Positions 1 through 8,376 of a DNA stretch of 59,254 bases are shown here, piece after piece. The position numbers and the translations under genes are program-made. Below the pieces are notes generated by a model. The model saw only the letters and a program-made list of their open reading frames with translations, did no database searches and was not told where the DNA came from. Every line of letters starts with the position of its first letter. Within the stretch, counting starts at the first letter, position 1. Source of the stretch: an uncultured Neomegalonema sp. (lineage in GTDB: Bacteria > Pseudomonadota > Alphaproteobacteria > Rhodobacterales > Rhodobacteraceae); the NCBI GenBank assembly GCA_937995735.1, contig CALKIZ010000068.1:1-59254 (forward strand), in the 5' to 3' direction.

Positions 1-69
1 ATGGTCTTATCCTTGGAAAAATGAGCTTACGGGCTGCGCTCCGGCTCATTTTTCCAAGGATAAGACCAT
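1..69. repeat. Perfect 26-bp inverted repeat with 17-nt loop
   Basis: Bases 1-26 are exactly the reverse complement of bases 44-69; the 17-nt centre can add three more pairs (30-32 with 41-43). As RNA this would be a very stable hairpin on either strand. The arms carry runs of five A or T, so it could be a bidirectional terminator for a gene just left of the window, or one copy of a dispersed palindromic repeat. The repeat begins at base 1, so it may extend further left. No second copy was noticed here, but no exhaustive search was done. Confidence 0.85.
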
Positions 70-80
70 AACATGATTCT

Positions 81-175
81 TTCGCGCTGAAGCGCTTCCG
101 ACTGGAAGTCGGAGGGTTTGCTCCAGTGCGTGGATACTAAAGTAAGCCGTCGACGTCCTTGAAGCAAACCGCCCC
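81..175. other. Structured non-coding stretch, possible small RNA or leader
   Basis: Three adjacent fold-back elements sit here: GCGC 84-87 with 92-95, TCCGAC 97-102 with GTCGGA 108-113, and GGTTTGCT 115-122 with AGCAAACC 163-170. The last encloses the 8-bp palindrome CGTCGACG at 148-155. No ORF with a ribosome-binding site covers it and no known RNA family was recognised. It lies directly ahead of the gene at 225, so it could be its 5' leader or an independent RNA. Confidence 0.25.
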
Positions 176-224
176 TGAGTCCAAAATACACTAAGACGGG
201 CAATTTCAGTTCCGAGGGATTTTA

Positions 225-695
225 ATGAACACCAATCCTATCGAAATTTATCACCCCCGGACAGTTACTGATTGCGGAATTTGGGATATTGGACACGTAA
301 AATTCAAGATCTACGGCCTGCTCGCACGCGGTAAAAAAATAACGTCAGACATGACATCCCTAGCGCAACAGTTTATTTTTGAAGAAACATCGCAGCGCAT
401 TGAATCAATGTCGGATAACAACTGCTTAGGTTTCGTCATTATTCACCCTAGCGACTTGGGTATGTCAATTTCTACACATTGGTGGGTGCAGGGTTCAGTC
501 CTTTGCCAGCATATATATCGACGGCAATATGCTGACTCTGCCCCTCTTGATACAAGTACACGGCCAGTCATTGCTTGTATTTGGGAACTTGCTCTCATTA
601 ACGCGGAGCAAGAATCTTGGCGCGCGACTATGATGAAACCCGAACCCGATCACATGGCTTACCTCATGTTACGAACGCCAATCACTGAGGCGTAA
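225..695 (+). CDS. Conserved-looking hypothetical protein, 156 aa
   Basis: I do not recognise this family with confidence. The start is supported by a GAGGGA ribosome-binding site at 214-219, five bases before the ATG. The protein has no signal peptide or membrane segment and looks like a compact soluble domain. Its centre (residues about 66-95) is hydrophobic and Trp-rich (GFVIIHPSD, then THWWVQGSVLCQHIYRR), followed by a likely helix (residues about 114-130) with the motif ACIWELALINAE. It stands alone, convergent with the cell-wall hydrolase gene and downstream of the structured region and the window-edge inverted repeat. Codon use is somewhat more AT-rich than its neighbours. Function unknown. 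Confidence 0.7.
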   Translation: MNTNPIEIYHPRTVTDCGIWDIGHVKFKIYGLLARGKKITSDMTSLAQQFIFEETSQRIESMSDNNCLGFVIIHPSDLGMSISTHWWVQGSVLCQHIYRRQYADSAPLDTSTRPVIACIWELALINAEQESWRATMMKPEPDHMAYLMLRTPITEA

Positions 696-730
696 CCCTC
701 CCGTAAATTCAATGAAACATCATCACCACG

Positions 731-763
731 CACAAAAAACCCCGGTATGATGCCGGACGGTTT
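731..763 (-). terminator. Rho-independent terminator of the SleB-type hydrolase gene
   Basis: Read on the minus strand, an interrupted stem (AAACC-gt-CCGG, loop CATCATA or similar, then CCGGGGTTT) runs into six T residues. It begins about 24 bases past the hydrolase stop codon. It is a textbook intrinsic terminator and also lies in the convergent gap with the plus-strand gene ending at 695. Confidence 0.75.
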
Positions 764-786
764 CTAACGCATATGAAGGTCCGCGC

Positions 787-1680
787 TTACTTCTTCGCAA
801 CTTTGCGCGGGTGACGGCGATAAAACAGATGCGTTCCGACTGTCGCAGTCTTTTTCAGCTTCGACGCCCAGTAAGGATCAACATAATCCGCGTGATAATG
901 GGTTGCTCTGTCGGTCAGATGACGGCGCTCGCCCTTCATCATCAAAATCGCAACATCAGCCGCGCGCTTTTTCGCTTTGCGGTTGGTCATGTATTCTGGG
1001 TCGCCATCGCATTTGTACGAAAACTGGCACTTGTTCAGGTTTTCCGCACCCTGTTTAATCACACCGCAAATCGTGTTCGGGAAAATCGGGTTTTCCGCGC
1101 GGTTGATAATCACTTCGGCAACCGCGATCTGTCCATTGATCGGCTCACCCCGTGCCTCGAAATAGATCGCCTCGGTGAGACAGGCAAGTTCAGCATTCGC
1201 GTCCGCGCGCTTCATCCGGTTTTCGCCGCGACCGGGTAGCGTCGCAAGCGCCAGAATCATCGCTTCGGCTTCATCCGCCATTTCCTGTCCGGCTTTGCCG
1301 TGCCCGATAGCCAGCATCTCATGGAAGCGAACTTTTTCTTGAGCCTCTAAATTCATGCTTGGGACTTTAGGCGCTTCGAGTGCGAAATTGTTGGTCGGCA
1401 TCAAGCCAGCCACGTCGGACGCAAAATCAATATCGGAATCGAGATACTTTATCCGCGTCGCGGCATCTGCTGCAACGGCACCAACACCAACGGTTCCCGT
1501 CTCAATATCACCGCCCTGACCAAATCGGACAAGCTGACGATCAATCGTAAGACCCGAACTTTCAAGGATCGTTGGCATACCCAACAACTGGAGCGGAATA
1601 TCACGGCGCGCCTCCGCCTCGACGCCCACAAGAGCGGCGACCAACGACAGAACAAAGACAGAACTGCGAGGTGTACGCAT
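787..1680 (-). CDS. SleB-type cell-wall hydrolase (Hydrolase_2 family), exported
   Basis: A 297-residue protein with an N-terminal signal peptide (residues about 1-24, ending near VEAEA) and a C-terminal Hydrolase_2 domain from about residue 162. The domain carries the family signature ACLTEAIYFEARGE, with the catalytic Glu of SleB-type lytic transglycosylases expected at E170, followed by GQIAVAEVIINR and the C-terminal CQFSYKCDG. It should cut peptidoglycan glycan strands in the periplasm. Residues 25-160 form a low-similarity linker. In Rhodobacterales a SleB-type hydrolase commonly sits near ppdK and glyS, as here. It is monocistronic, with its own terminator, and lies 160 bases downstream of meaB on the same strand. 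Family assignment is firm; exact bond specificity is inferred. Confidence 0.9.
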   Translation of the reverse strand: MRTPRSSVFVLSLVAALVGVEAEARRDIPLQLLGMPTILESSGLTIDRQLVRFGQGGDIETGTVGVGAVAADAATRIKYLDSDIDFASDVAGLMPTNNFALEAPKVPSMNLEAQEKVRFHEMLAIGHGKAGQEMADEAEAMILALATLPGRGENRMKRADANAELACLTEAIYFEARGEPINGQIAVAEVIINRAENPIFPNTICGVIKQGAENLNKCQFSYKCDGDPEYMTNRKAKKRAADVAILMMKGERRHLTDRATHYHADYVDPYWASKLKKTATVGTHLFYRRHPRKVAKK

Positions 1681-1840
1681 TACAGCTTATCCCAAGTCAA
1701 ATTCATCCGCGTCTTCCTGATCCCTATTGCCACACACTGCCCAAATGCATCTCCGAGGCCATAAGACCAGTCGAAGAGTGCGTATGTATTATGTACAAAA
1801 GGTAACTTTATTTCCCCGTGAAACTTTATTGATGGATTTC

Positions 1841-2764
1841 CTAGGTAAAATCAAGCTCCGACAGAGATTTGGTTAACAGGCTCCGGCATTTCTCATGAAT
1901 TGCAAACGGTTCGTCAGCGCCTTTTGCAAGGGCCAATCCCTTAATCACAAACCATCCAACTGTCCCAAAATCGGACATTATCGCGGCTTTGAGCCAATGC
2001 TCCGCTTGATTAGAACGCATTTCTCGCGGAGCGGTTGCCAGGACCGATAAGATCGCGTCAAAAACCGGCTTAATGCCCTCTCCGCTCTGAGCCGAGCAGA
2101 CGTGTATCGGCAGTGATTCGCTCTTGGTCACACTGAGGGCTGTCCTCAAATCCGCCGCCGCGCGCCGCGCGGCAACACCGAGATCGGCCTTCGTAACCAC
2201 TGCAAGGTCAGGCACTTCCATGATCCCGGCCTTCATAAATTGCAGCGAATCTCCAGAAGCAGGTTGGATACACAGCATCACAGAATCAGTCATTCCTGCA
2301 ATTTCAGTCTCGGACTGTCCAACGCCAACCGTTTCAACCAACACCAAATCATAGACCGCCTGCATCACCACAGCCGCAGGATAGGCAAGCGCAGACACCC
2401 CGCCAAGCCGCCCTCGCGCCGCCATCGAGCGCACGAAAACGCCGTCATCGCTGGGGTCAAGCGAGGATAGCCGCGCCCTATCACCGAGCAAAGCGCCCCC
2501 AGTGCGCGAAGAACTCGGGTCCACCGCAATCGCACCAACAGTCAGCCCTCGCGAACGGGCCTCACGCAACAGCACATTGACCAGCGAAGACTTGCCAACC
2601 CCCGGCGGCCCGGTCAGGCCAAGGCTCTGTCCTTTCGGCGAAGCATAAGCAGCATCAAGCAGCGCAATCGTCTCCGCATCCCGCGCATGACTTTCCAAGC
2701 GCGCCAACATGCGGGCCATCGCCGGTTTACCGCCCTCGCGCAAGTGTTGCAGCGCATCGGTCAT
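1841..2764 (-). CDS. meaB: MeaB/ArgK-type GTPase (cobalamin mutase chaperone)
   Basis: A 307-residue G3E-type P-loop GTPase. Walker A is GPPGVGKS at residues 52-59, with AVDPSS and the VETVGVGQSE switch region further on; these are diagnostic of MeaB/ArgK, which loads and protects adenosylcobalamin on methylmalonyl-CoA mutase or related acyl-CoA mutases. The open frame extends 25 codons upstream into ppdK, but the ATG at 2764 overlaps the ppdK stop in an ATGA tetranucleotide and yields the usual N-terminus, so I chose it. Coupling to ppdK is therefore likely. No mutase gene is in the window; the partner must be elsewhere. Family certain; mutase partner inferred. Confidence 0.93.
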   Translation of the reverse strand: MTDALQHLREGGKPAMARMLARLESHARDAETIALLDAAYASPKGQSLGLTGPPGVGKSSLVNVLLREARSRGLTVGAIAVDPSSSRTGGALLGDRARLSSLDPSDDGVFVRSMAARGRLGGVSALAYPAAVVMQAVYDLVLVETVGVGQSETEIAGMTDSVMLCIQPASGDSLQFMKAGIMEVPDLAVVTKADLGVAARRAAADLRTALSVTKSESLPIHVCSAQSGEGIKPVFDAILSVLATAPREMRSNQAEHWLKAAIMSDFGTVGWFVIKGLALAKGADEPFAIHEKCRSLLTKSLSELDFT

Positions 2765-5418
2765 GCGTTTTCCCGCTCTTGCAATATCGTCGCTTGTGCT
2801 GCTGCCAAACGCGCCGCTGGCGTTCGATACGGAGAACACGAAATATAATCCAACCCGAGCCGTTCACAAAACCGGATGGTCGTCGGATCGCCGCCATGCT
2901 CTCCGCAAATGCTGATCGTCAGATCTTCGCGGGTTGCCCGGCCTCTATCCACGGCAATCGCCATCAACTCGCCGACACCATCTTGATCGAGCCGATGGAA
3001 CGGGTCCGCACTCAACGCGCTTTTCGCGATATAGGCACGAATAAACCGTCCGGTATCATCGCGGGACAGACCATAAGCCATCTGGGTCAGGTCATTGGTT
3101 CCGAAGCTGATAAACTCGGCATGTTCGCAAACAATATTTGCCCGCAGACAAGAGCGCGGCGTCTCCAGCATCGCCCCAATCCGATAACTAGGCCGCAACC
3201 CCGATGAATGAGCCAGCGCCGCCGCCATCGTCTCGACCCGCTCTGACATCAAGCGCATCTCATGATCCGACGCAACGAACGGAACCATGATCTCCAGATC
3301 TATCGCGCTCAAATGACGTTCTTCGTAATCGGTCGCCGCTTGTAAGATCGCGCGAACTTGCATGTCGTAAATCTCAGGCGCGACAATCCCAATCCGACAC
3401 CCGCGCCGCCCGAGCATTGGATTGAACTCGCGCAACGCATCGACCCGCTCATTCACTGCATTGAACGAGACACCCATCGCCTCCGCAACCCGCGCCACGT
3501 CTTCATCTGTGGAGGGCAAAAATTCATGTAGCGGCGGATCAAGCAACCGAATGCAAACAGGCAAATCTTTCATTGCCTCGAACAAGCTCAGAAAATCCGC
3601 GCGTTGATCGGCCACCAAATGAGACAGCGCTGCGCGGCGATCATCGGGCGACTCCGCTAAGATCATCTCTTGTAAGGCTGGCAACCGGCCCGGTTGGAAA
3701 AACGCATGTTCCGTCCGGGCAAGGCCAATCCCCTCTGCACCAAGCCGCCGCGCAACTGTCGCCTCCATTGCGGTATCTGCATTAGCACGCACCCGCATCC
3801 GCCGCCGTACATCCGCCCAAGCCATCAGCGCGGTAAAGGCCGGTTCCGGTTCCGGCTCGACCATTTCAACAGCACCCAGCAAAGCCTGACCTGCTGCCCC
3901 GTCAATGGTCAGAATATCACCGCGCCGGATTTCCTTTCCGTTCGAGCCAAGCAAAATTCCGGCTTCCAGGTCCACACGCGCATCCCCTGCTCCGCAAACA
4001 CACGGTGTGCCGAGGCCGCGCGCAACCACCGCCGCATGGCTCGTCATGCCGCCGCGCACCGTCAGCACCCCCGCCGCCGCATACATGCCGTGAATATCTT
4101 CGGGGCTGGTCTCAATGCGAACGAGGATTGCAGACCGTCCTTTTCCGCTGAGCATTTCCGCCTCTGCCGCCGTAAAGCAGACCTCGCCTGTCACCGCACC
4201 GGGGGAAGCAGGCAACCCGCGCGCAACAATTTCGCGCGGCACTTTGGGGTCAATCATCGGATGCAACATCCGGTCAATATCCGTCGGCGCAAACCTCAGC
4301 AAAGCATCATCGGAAGAGATTGCCCCGTCATCCGCCATCTCAACCGCAATCCGCATCGCGGCTTTAGCCGAACATTTCGCACTCCGCGTTTGCAGCATCC
4401 AAAGCGTGCCTTGATCGACGGTAAACTCAATGTCCTGAGCGTCGGCAAAACGTTTTTCAAGCTGCTCACAAACCGCCACCAGCGATGCAAAAGCATCCGG
4501 CATTCTCTCTTCCATAGAGCGCAAAACTGCCTGACGTTTAACCCCCTCAGCCTTGGTCAAAGGCGCGGGTGTGCGAATGCCCGCGACAACATCTTCACCT
4601 TGGGCATTCTCAAGATATTCACCGTAGAGACGTTTTTCGCCCGTTGACGGATCACGCGTAAACACGACCCCTGTTGCCGAGCCTTCGCGCCGGTTTCCAA
4701 AGACCATCGCTTGCACAACAACCGCTGTCCCAAGGCCATCCCCAAGCCCATGCATCGCGCGATAGGCACGGGCGCGTTGTCCTGACCAACTTGCGAACAC
4801 CCCTTCAATCGCTGCATGAAGCTGCTCAACTGCGGTTTCAGGAAACGGCCCGTCGCCTTCTTCTTCAGCCAGCGTCATCAACGATGTGTTCAACGCTTTA
4901 AGCTCGCCCGCATCCATATCGGCAAGGCTGTCGCGGCCACGCTCAACGAGCCAATCGTCAATGGCATCTTCCATTTCTTCGGCTTCGACATCCATTGCAG
5001 AAGCCGCCATCGCGGGGATTAAACGGCGGCGGCAATCTTCGACAAAGCGCGGCGAGGCTTCGACGCCCAGCGCTTCACTTGCGTCTTCCGTCAAACCGAC
5101 ATTCAAAATCGTATCGAGCATCCCCGGCATCGACACCGGAGCACCCGAGCGCACCGCCACCAGCAAAGGCTTTTCAGCGCCGCCGAATTGACGCCCCGTC
5201 ACACTTTCCAACCATTCGACAGCCTTGCCGATGTCTTCGACCGGAAGCCCCTTGCCGTCACGCCATGCATGAAAAGCATCGAGGCTGATCACGAAACCAG
5301 ATGGAACCGGCAGGCCCATGGCGGCCATCTCGCAGAGGTTCGCGCCTTTGCCACCGAGCATATCGGAATCGCTTGCGCCAGCCTCCGAAAGCCCCGCACC
5401 GAAACGAAGGATCGTCAT
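2761..5418 (-). CDS. ppdK: Pyruvate, phosphate dikinase
   Basis: An 885-residue protein, the usual length for PPDK, which interconverts pyruvate, ATP and phosphate with PEP, AMP and pyrophosphate in the cytoplasm. The N-terminal ATP-grasp domain (residues 1-340) begins with the typical GGKGANL motif. The swivelling phospho-histidine domain has GGMTSHAAVVARGLG with catalytic H461. The C-terminal PEP/pyruvate TIM barrel carries FGTNDLTQ and CGEHGGDP near the end. It lies 58 bases downstream of glyS on the same strand and overlaps meaB by four bases, so it is mid-operon. In marine alphaproteobacteria it supports gluconeogenic PEP formation. No truncation or missing residues seen. Confidence 0.97.
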   Translation of the reverse strand: MTILRFGAGLSEAGASDSDMLGGKGANLCEMAAMGLPVPSGFVISLDAFHAWRDGKGLPVEDIGKAVEWLESVTGRQFGGAEKPLLVAVRSGAPVSMPGMLDTILNVGLTEDASEALGVEASPRFVEDCRRRLIPAMAASAMDVEAEEMEDAIDDWLVERGRDSLADMDAGELKALNTSLMTLAEEEGDGPFPETAVEQLHAAIEGVFASWSGQRARAYRAMHGLGDGLGTAVVVQAMVFGNRREGSATGVVFTRDPSTGEKRLYGEYLENAQGEDVVAGIRTPAPLTKAEGVKRQAVLRSMEERMPDAFASLVAVCEQLEKRFADAQDIEFTVDQGTLWMLQTRSAKCSAKAAMRIAVEMADDGAISSDDALLRFAPTDIDRMLHPMIDPKVPREIVARGLPASPGAVTGEVCFTAAEAEMLSGKGRSAILVRIETSPEDIHGMYAAAGVLTVRGGMTSHAAVVARGLGTPCVCGAGDARVDLEAGILLGSNGKEIRRGDILTIDGAAGQALLGAVEMVEPEPEPAFTALMAWADVRRRMRVRANADTAMEATVARRLGAEGIGLARTEHAFFQPGRLPALQEMILAESPDDRRAALSHLVADQRADFLSLFEAMKDLPVCIRLLDPPLHEFLPSTDEDVARVAEAMGVSFNAVNERVDALREFNPMLGRRGCRIGIVAPEIYDMQVRAILQAATDYEERHLSAIDLEIMVPFVASDHEMRLMSERVETMAAALAHSSGLRPSYRIGAMLETPRSCLRANIVCEHAEFISFGTNDLTQMAYGLSRDDTGRFIRAYIAKSALSADPFHRLDQDGVGELMAIAVDRGRATREDLTISICGEHGGDPTTIRFCERLGLDYISCSPYRTPAARLAAAQATILQERENA

Positions 5419-5476
5419 GGGTTTTCAGCGCGAGCAGCGCACGGCAAAAACATCCCTACAATGCCCTGCCCGTCCC

Positions 5477-7714
5477 TCACCCTTCGATCTTCGAGAAATC
5501 AGCGACTTGCCCCGTGACCACGCGAATACGCGCGAGCAATGCCAGCCGGTTTACACGCAACGCCGGATCATTAGCATTGACCGTAACCTTATCGAAAAAC
5601 GCATCAATCGGCGCGCGGAGTTTGGCGAGGCTCAGCATCGCCGCTTCAAAATTTTCCTGATACAAAGCCGGAGCAACCGCAACCTCCGTCGCCGCAAGCG
5701 CCTCAAACAACGCTTGCTCATCCGCCAACACAGCAAGAGACGGATCGGGTTGCGGCGCGATGGTTGCTTTTTCTTTTTTCTCTTCGGCGGCAAGAATATT
5801 CGCGGCGCGTTTGTATCCGGCCAACAGGTTCTTCCCGTCCTCTGTGCCGAGGAAGTTTTGCAAAGCATCAACACGCTTTACCAACAGAACCAGATCATCC
5901 TGATCGCCGAGCGCATAGACCGAATCAATCAAATCATGGGTGATGCCCCGATCCCTCAGCAACACTTTTAGACGATCCGCGATGAAAGCCAACAGATCAC
6001 CAACGGTGGCTCGCATGTCTTCTTCAAACCCCGGCTCTAATTGCTCCGCCAAGCCTGATTGCGGAGACAGTAAAAACGAAACAAGGTTCTCGAATTGCGC
6101 GCGGCGTTCCGTTCCGCCATGATCTTCGCCGAATTGCTCCAGCGCATCAAACAGCGGCTCGCCTAGCGCCACCGCATCACGGCGACCGATTAGGTAAACA
6201 TGCCGCATCAGCGCCACGCCCACAGGCTCCGACAAACGCATCCGCACGCCGTTCTCAAGAATGAGCCGGATCACACCCAATGCCGCCCGGCGCAGCGCGA
6301 ACGGATCTTTTGTCCCCGTGGGCTTTTCTTCGATGGCCCAGAACCCGGCGAGCGTGTCAATTTTATCCGCCAAGGCAACAGACACGGACACCGCTTCGGA
6401 AGGTACTGAATCCGATGGCCCCAGCGGACTGTAATGTTCCTCAGCCGCCGCCGCGACACGGATATCCAATCCCGCCGCTGACGCATAATAACGGCCCATC
6501 AAGCCTTGCAATTCTGGAAACTCATAGACCATTTCAGAAGCAAGATCGGCTTTACAAATCCGCGCCGCCTGCTCCGCCAAAACCGCATCCGCACCCGTGA
6601 CGGGGGCCATATCCCGCGCCAATGCCGCGATGCGATCCACCCTTTCGGCTTGCGAACCAAGTTTATTATGAAATGTCACCGAGGTCAGCGAAGCCGCCAT
6701 ATCTTCCAACCCGCCACCCTTTACGGCGCGAAGATCATTCTCCCAGAAGAACTTCGCATCCGCGAGCCGCGCGCGCAGCACTTTCGCATTGCCCTTCACG
6801 ATGGTCTCGCCGTCATCAGCACCTTGCACATTGGCAACCGCCACAAAATGCGTCACACGGCCCGAAGCATCGCTTGCCGAGAAATATTTCTGATGCTCAC
6901 GCATGGAGGTTTGCAGCACTTCGGGCGGCAAGTCGCGAAATTCATCTTCGATCACTCCGATCAAAGGAACCGGCCATTCAACCAACCCGCCCACTTCATG
7001 CAGTAAAGCCGGATCATCGATCAGTGTGACGCCAGCCTCTTCGCATAGCTTTTTCGCGGTCGCTGCAATCTCTGCTTCACGCGCCGCAGGCTCTAATGTG
7101 ACCCGGCGCTCAGCCAAGCCCTGACGATACGCCTCAAAGCCATTAACGGAGAACGGCTCAGGGTCGACCATGCGATGCCCGCGCGTTTGATTGCCCGATG
7201 CGTACCCATCCACATCGAACGGCACAACCTCGCTATCCAGCAAACAAAGGATCGACGTCAGAGGCCGCACCCAGCGTAGATCGCCCGTGCCCCAACGCAT
7301 AGATTTAGGCCAAGGGAACCCGCGTATAACACCGGGGATAATCTCAGCCAGCGCACCAGAAAGAGGCCGTCCCGGTTTTTCGATTACCGCAAAGAAAACT
7401 TCACCCTTTTTGTCCGCGCGGCGTTCAAGCTGCTCAACCGTCAATCCTGTCGAGCGTAAAAAGCCAGCCAAAGCCTTTTCCGGCGCATCCGTACGCGGGC
7501 CTTTGCGTTCTTCACTCAGATCAGGGGTACGCTCGGGCAGGCCCGCCACATGCAACACCAAACGGCGCGGGGTCGAATACGTCTCAACCACACCATATTG
7601 GACCCCGGCCTCGTCCAACCCTTTCAGGACCAAAGCACCCAAATTTTCACGGGCTTTAGCCTGCATTCGCGCAGGAATTTCTTCAGATAGGATTTCAAAA
7701 AGCAAGTCGGGCAT
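5477..7714 (-). CDS. glyS: Glycyl-tRNA synthetase, beta subunit
   Basis: A 745-residue subunit, slightly longer than the E. coli protein (689). The N-terminus MPDLLFEILSEEIPARM matches the canonical GlyS start (LLxEIxxEELP), and the body carries SMREHQKYF and FPELQGLMGRYYA motifs typical of the HD-like core. The C-terminal third holds an anticodon-binding DALR-type domain. With GlyQ it forms the bacterial alpha2beta2 enzyme that charges tRNA-Gly. It sits about 200 bases downstream of the DUF6446-like gene and ahead of ppdK in the same orientation. The longer length is normal for alphaproteobacteria and includes a charged EEKKEKAT insert near residue 653. Confidence 0.97.
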   Translation of the reverse strand: MPDLLFEILSEEIPARMQAKARENLGALVLKGLDEAGVQYGVVETYSTPRRLVLHVAGLPERTPDLSEERKGPRTDAPEKALAGFLRSTGLTVEQLERRADKKGEVFFAVIEKPGRPLSGALAEIIPGVIRGFPWPKSMRWGTGDLRWVRPLTSILCLLDSEVVPFDVDGYASGNQTRGHRMVDPEPFSVNGFEAYRQGLAERRVTLEPAAREAEIAATAKKLCEEAGVTLIDDPALLHEVGGLVEWPVPLIGVIEDEFRDLPPEVLQTSMREHQKYFSASDASGRVTHFVAVANVQGADDGETIVKGNAKVLRARLADAKFFWENDLRAVKGGGLEDMAASLTSVTFHNKLGSQAERVDRIAALARDMAPVTGADAVLAEQAARICKADLASEMVYEFPELQGLMGRYYASAAGLDIRVAAAAEEHYSPLGPSDSVPSEAVSVSVALADKIDTLAGFWAIEEKPTGTKDPFALRRAALGVIRLILENGVRMRLSEPVGVALMRHVYLIGRRDAVALGEPLFDALEQFGEDHGGTERRAQFENLVSFLLSPQSGLAEQLEPGFEEDMRATVGDLLAFIADRLKVLLRDRGITHDLIDSVYALGDQDDLVLLVKRVDALQNFLGTEDGKNLLAGYKRAANILAAEEKKEKATIAPQPDPSLAVLADEQALFEALAATEVAVAPALYQENFEAAMLSLAKLRAPIDAFFDKVTVNANDPALRVNRLALLARIRVVTGQVADFSKIEG

Positions 7715-7917
7715 CGAAGGTCACGCAGATTAAGGGCAAGATGCGCGCGTTATGTCACCACCCGCGCCTCACGACAACCGAACAAAAAAAATTGACCGTA
7801 TGCAGAATTAATTGGAACCGTGTACGGATGATCTGCGTTAACCCTGTGAGGAGCGGCACAAGATGCAGGCATACCTGCACGAAGCGCGTGAGGTAGGTTT
7901 TGCCCCCATATCCGCGC
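7715..7917 (-). other. Intergenic spacer within the glyQ-glyS operon
   Basis: A 203-base spacer between the DUF6446-like gene and glyS. The only structure noticed is a short inverted repeat, TGCAGG 7864-7869 with CCTGCA 7874-7879. There is no U-tract, so it does not look like a terminator. A glyS promoter could lie here; I see no clear -10/-35 pair. Confidence 0.3.
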
Positions 7918-8376
7918 TTAGTGCCGTCCCTCGTACTTTGAGTTGACCTGACGCCACCGATAGGCACGCCCATCGGGATAGATCGCCATGTAAAGATCGG
8001 CCCCGTCACCATCATCCAACCCCGCCATAATCGGCGTCGCGGCCCCGGCTTCAATATCCGCAAGAATTTCTTCGGTATTAAAACAATCAAACCAGTATGG
8101 CGGTTTTAATGGCACGGCATCATCCGCCAACTGTCCCGCTGTAATCGCAGCCTTGGGATCATCAAACGTAAAACACCCGCGCATTTTCAGCGGGGATGTG
8201 CGGGCCTCGATCCCTTTATAGTCACGGACAACGAACGGCTCGCCGCCAACCGTGATCTCTTGGAGACCTACGACTTCTTCATAATAGGCATAGACTTGGC
8301 TGTACCACATGCCGACGCCGAACACCGCGCCAAAGGCAACAATACCGCCCGCGACTAATTTGCCGGAAGTTGCCAT
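7918..8376 (-). CDS. Small membrane-anchored protein, DUF6446-like
   Basis: A 152-residue protein with one N-terminal transmembrane anchor (about residues 6-24, KLVAGGIVAFGAVFGVGMWY), followed by a predicted periplasmic domain with two Cys (in MRGCFTFDDP and PYWFDCFNTEE). Its place between glyQ and glyS matches the position I associate with DUF6446 proteins in Rhodobacterales; that assignment is from memory of family and context. The start ATG at 8376 shares its A with the glyQ stop (TGATG), arguing for translational coupling and against the TTG one codon earlier. Function is unknown; retention inside the tRNA-synthetase operon is the main clue. Confidence 0.75.
   Translation of the reverse strand: MATSGKLVAGGIVAFGAVFGVGMWYSQVYAYYEEVVGLQEITVGGEPFVVRDYKGIEARTSPLKMRGCFTFDDPKAAITAGQLADDAVPLKPPYWFDCFNTEEILADIEAGAATPIMAGLDDGDGADLYMAIYPDGRAYRWRQVNSKYEGRH

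Noticed and set aside
3694-4647. 317-codon open frame on the plus strand within ppdK
   Set aside because: It is antisense to a clear PPDK gene; composition (Arg/His/Pro-rich) is the typical shadow of a GC-rich gene and no ribosome-binding site or family signal is present.
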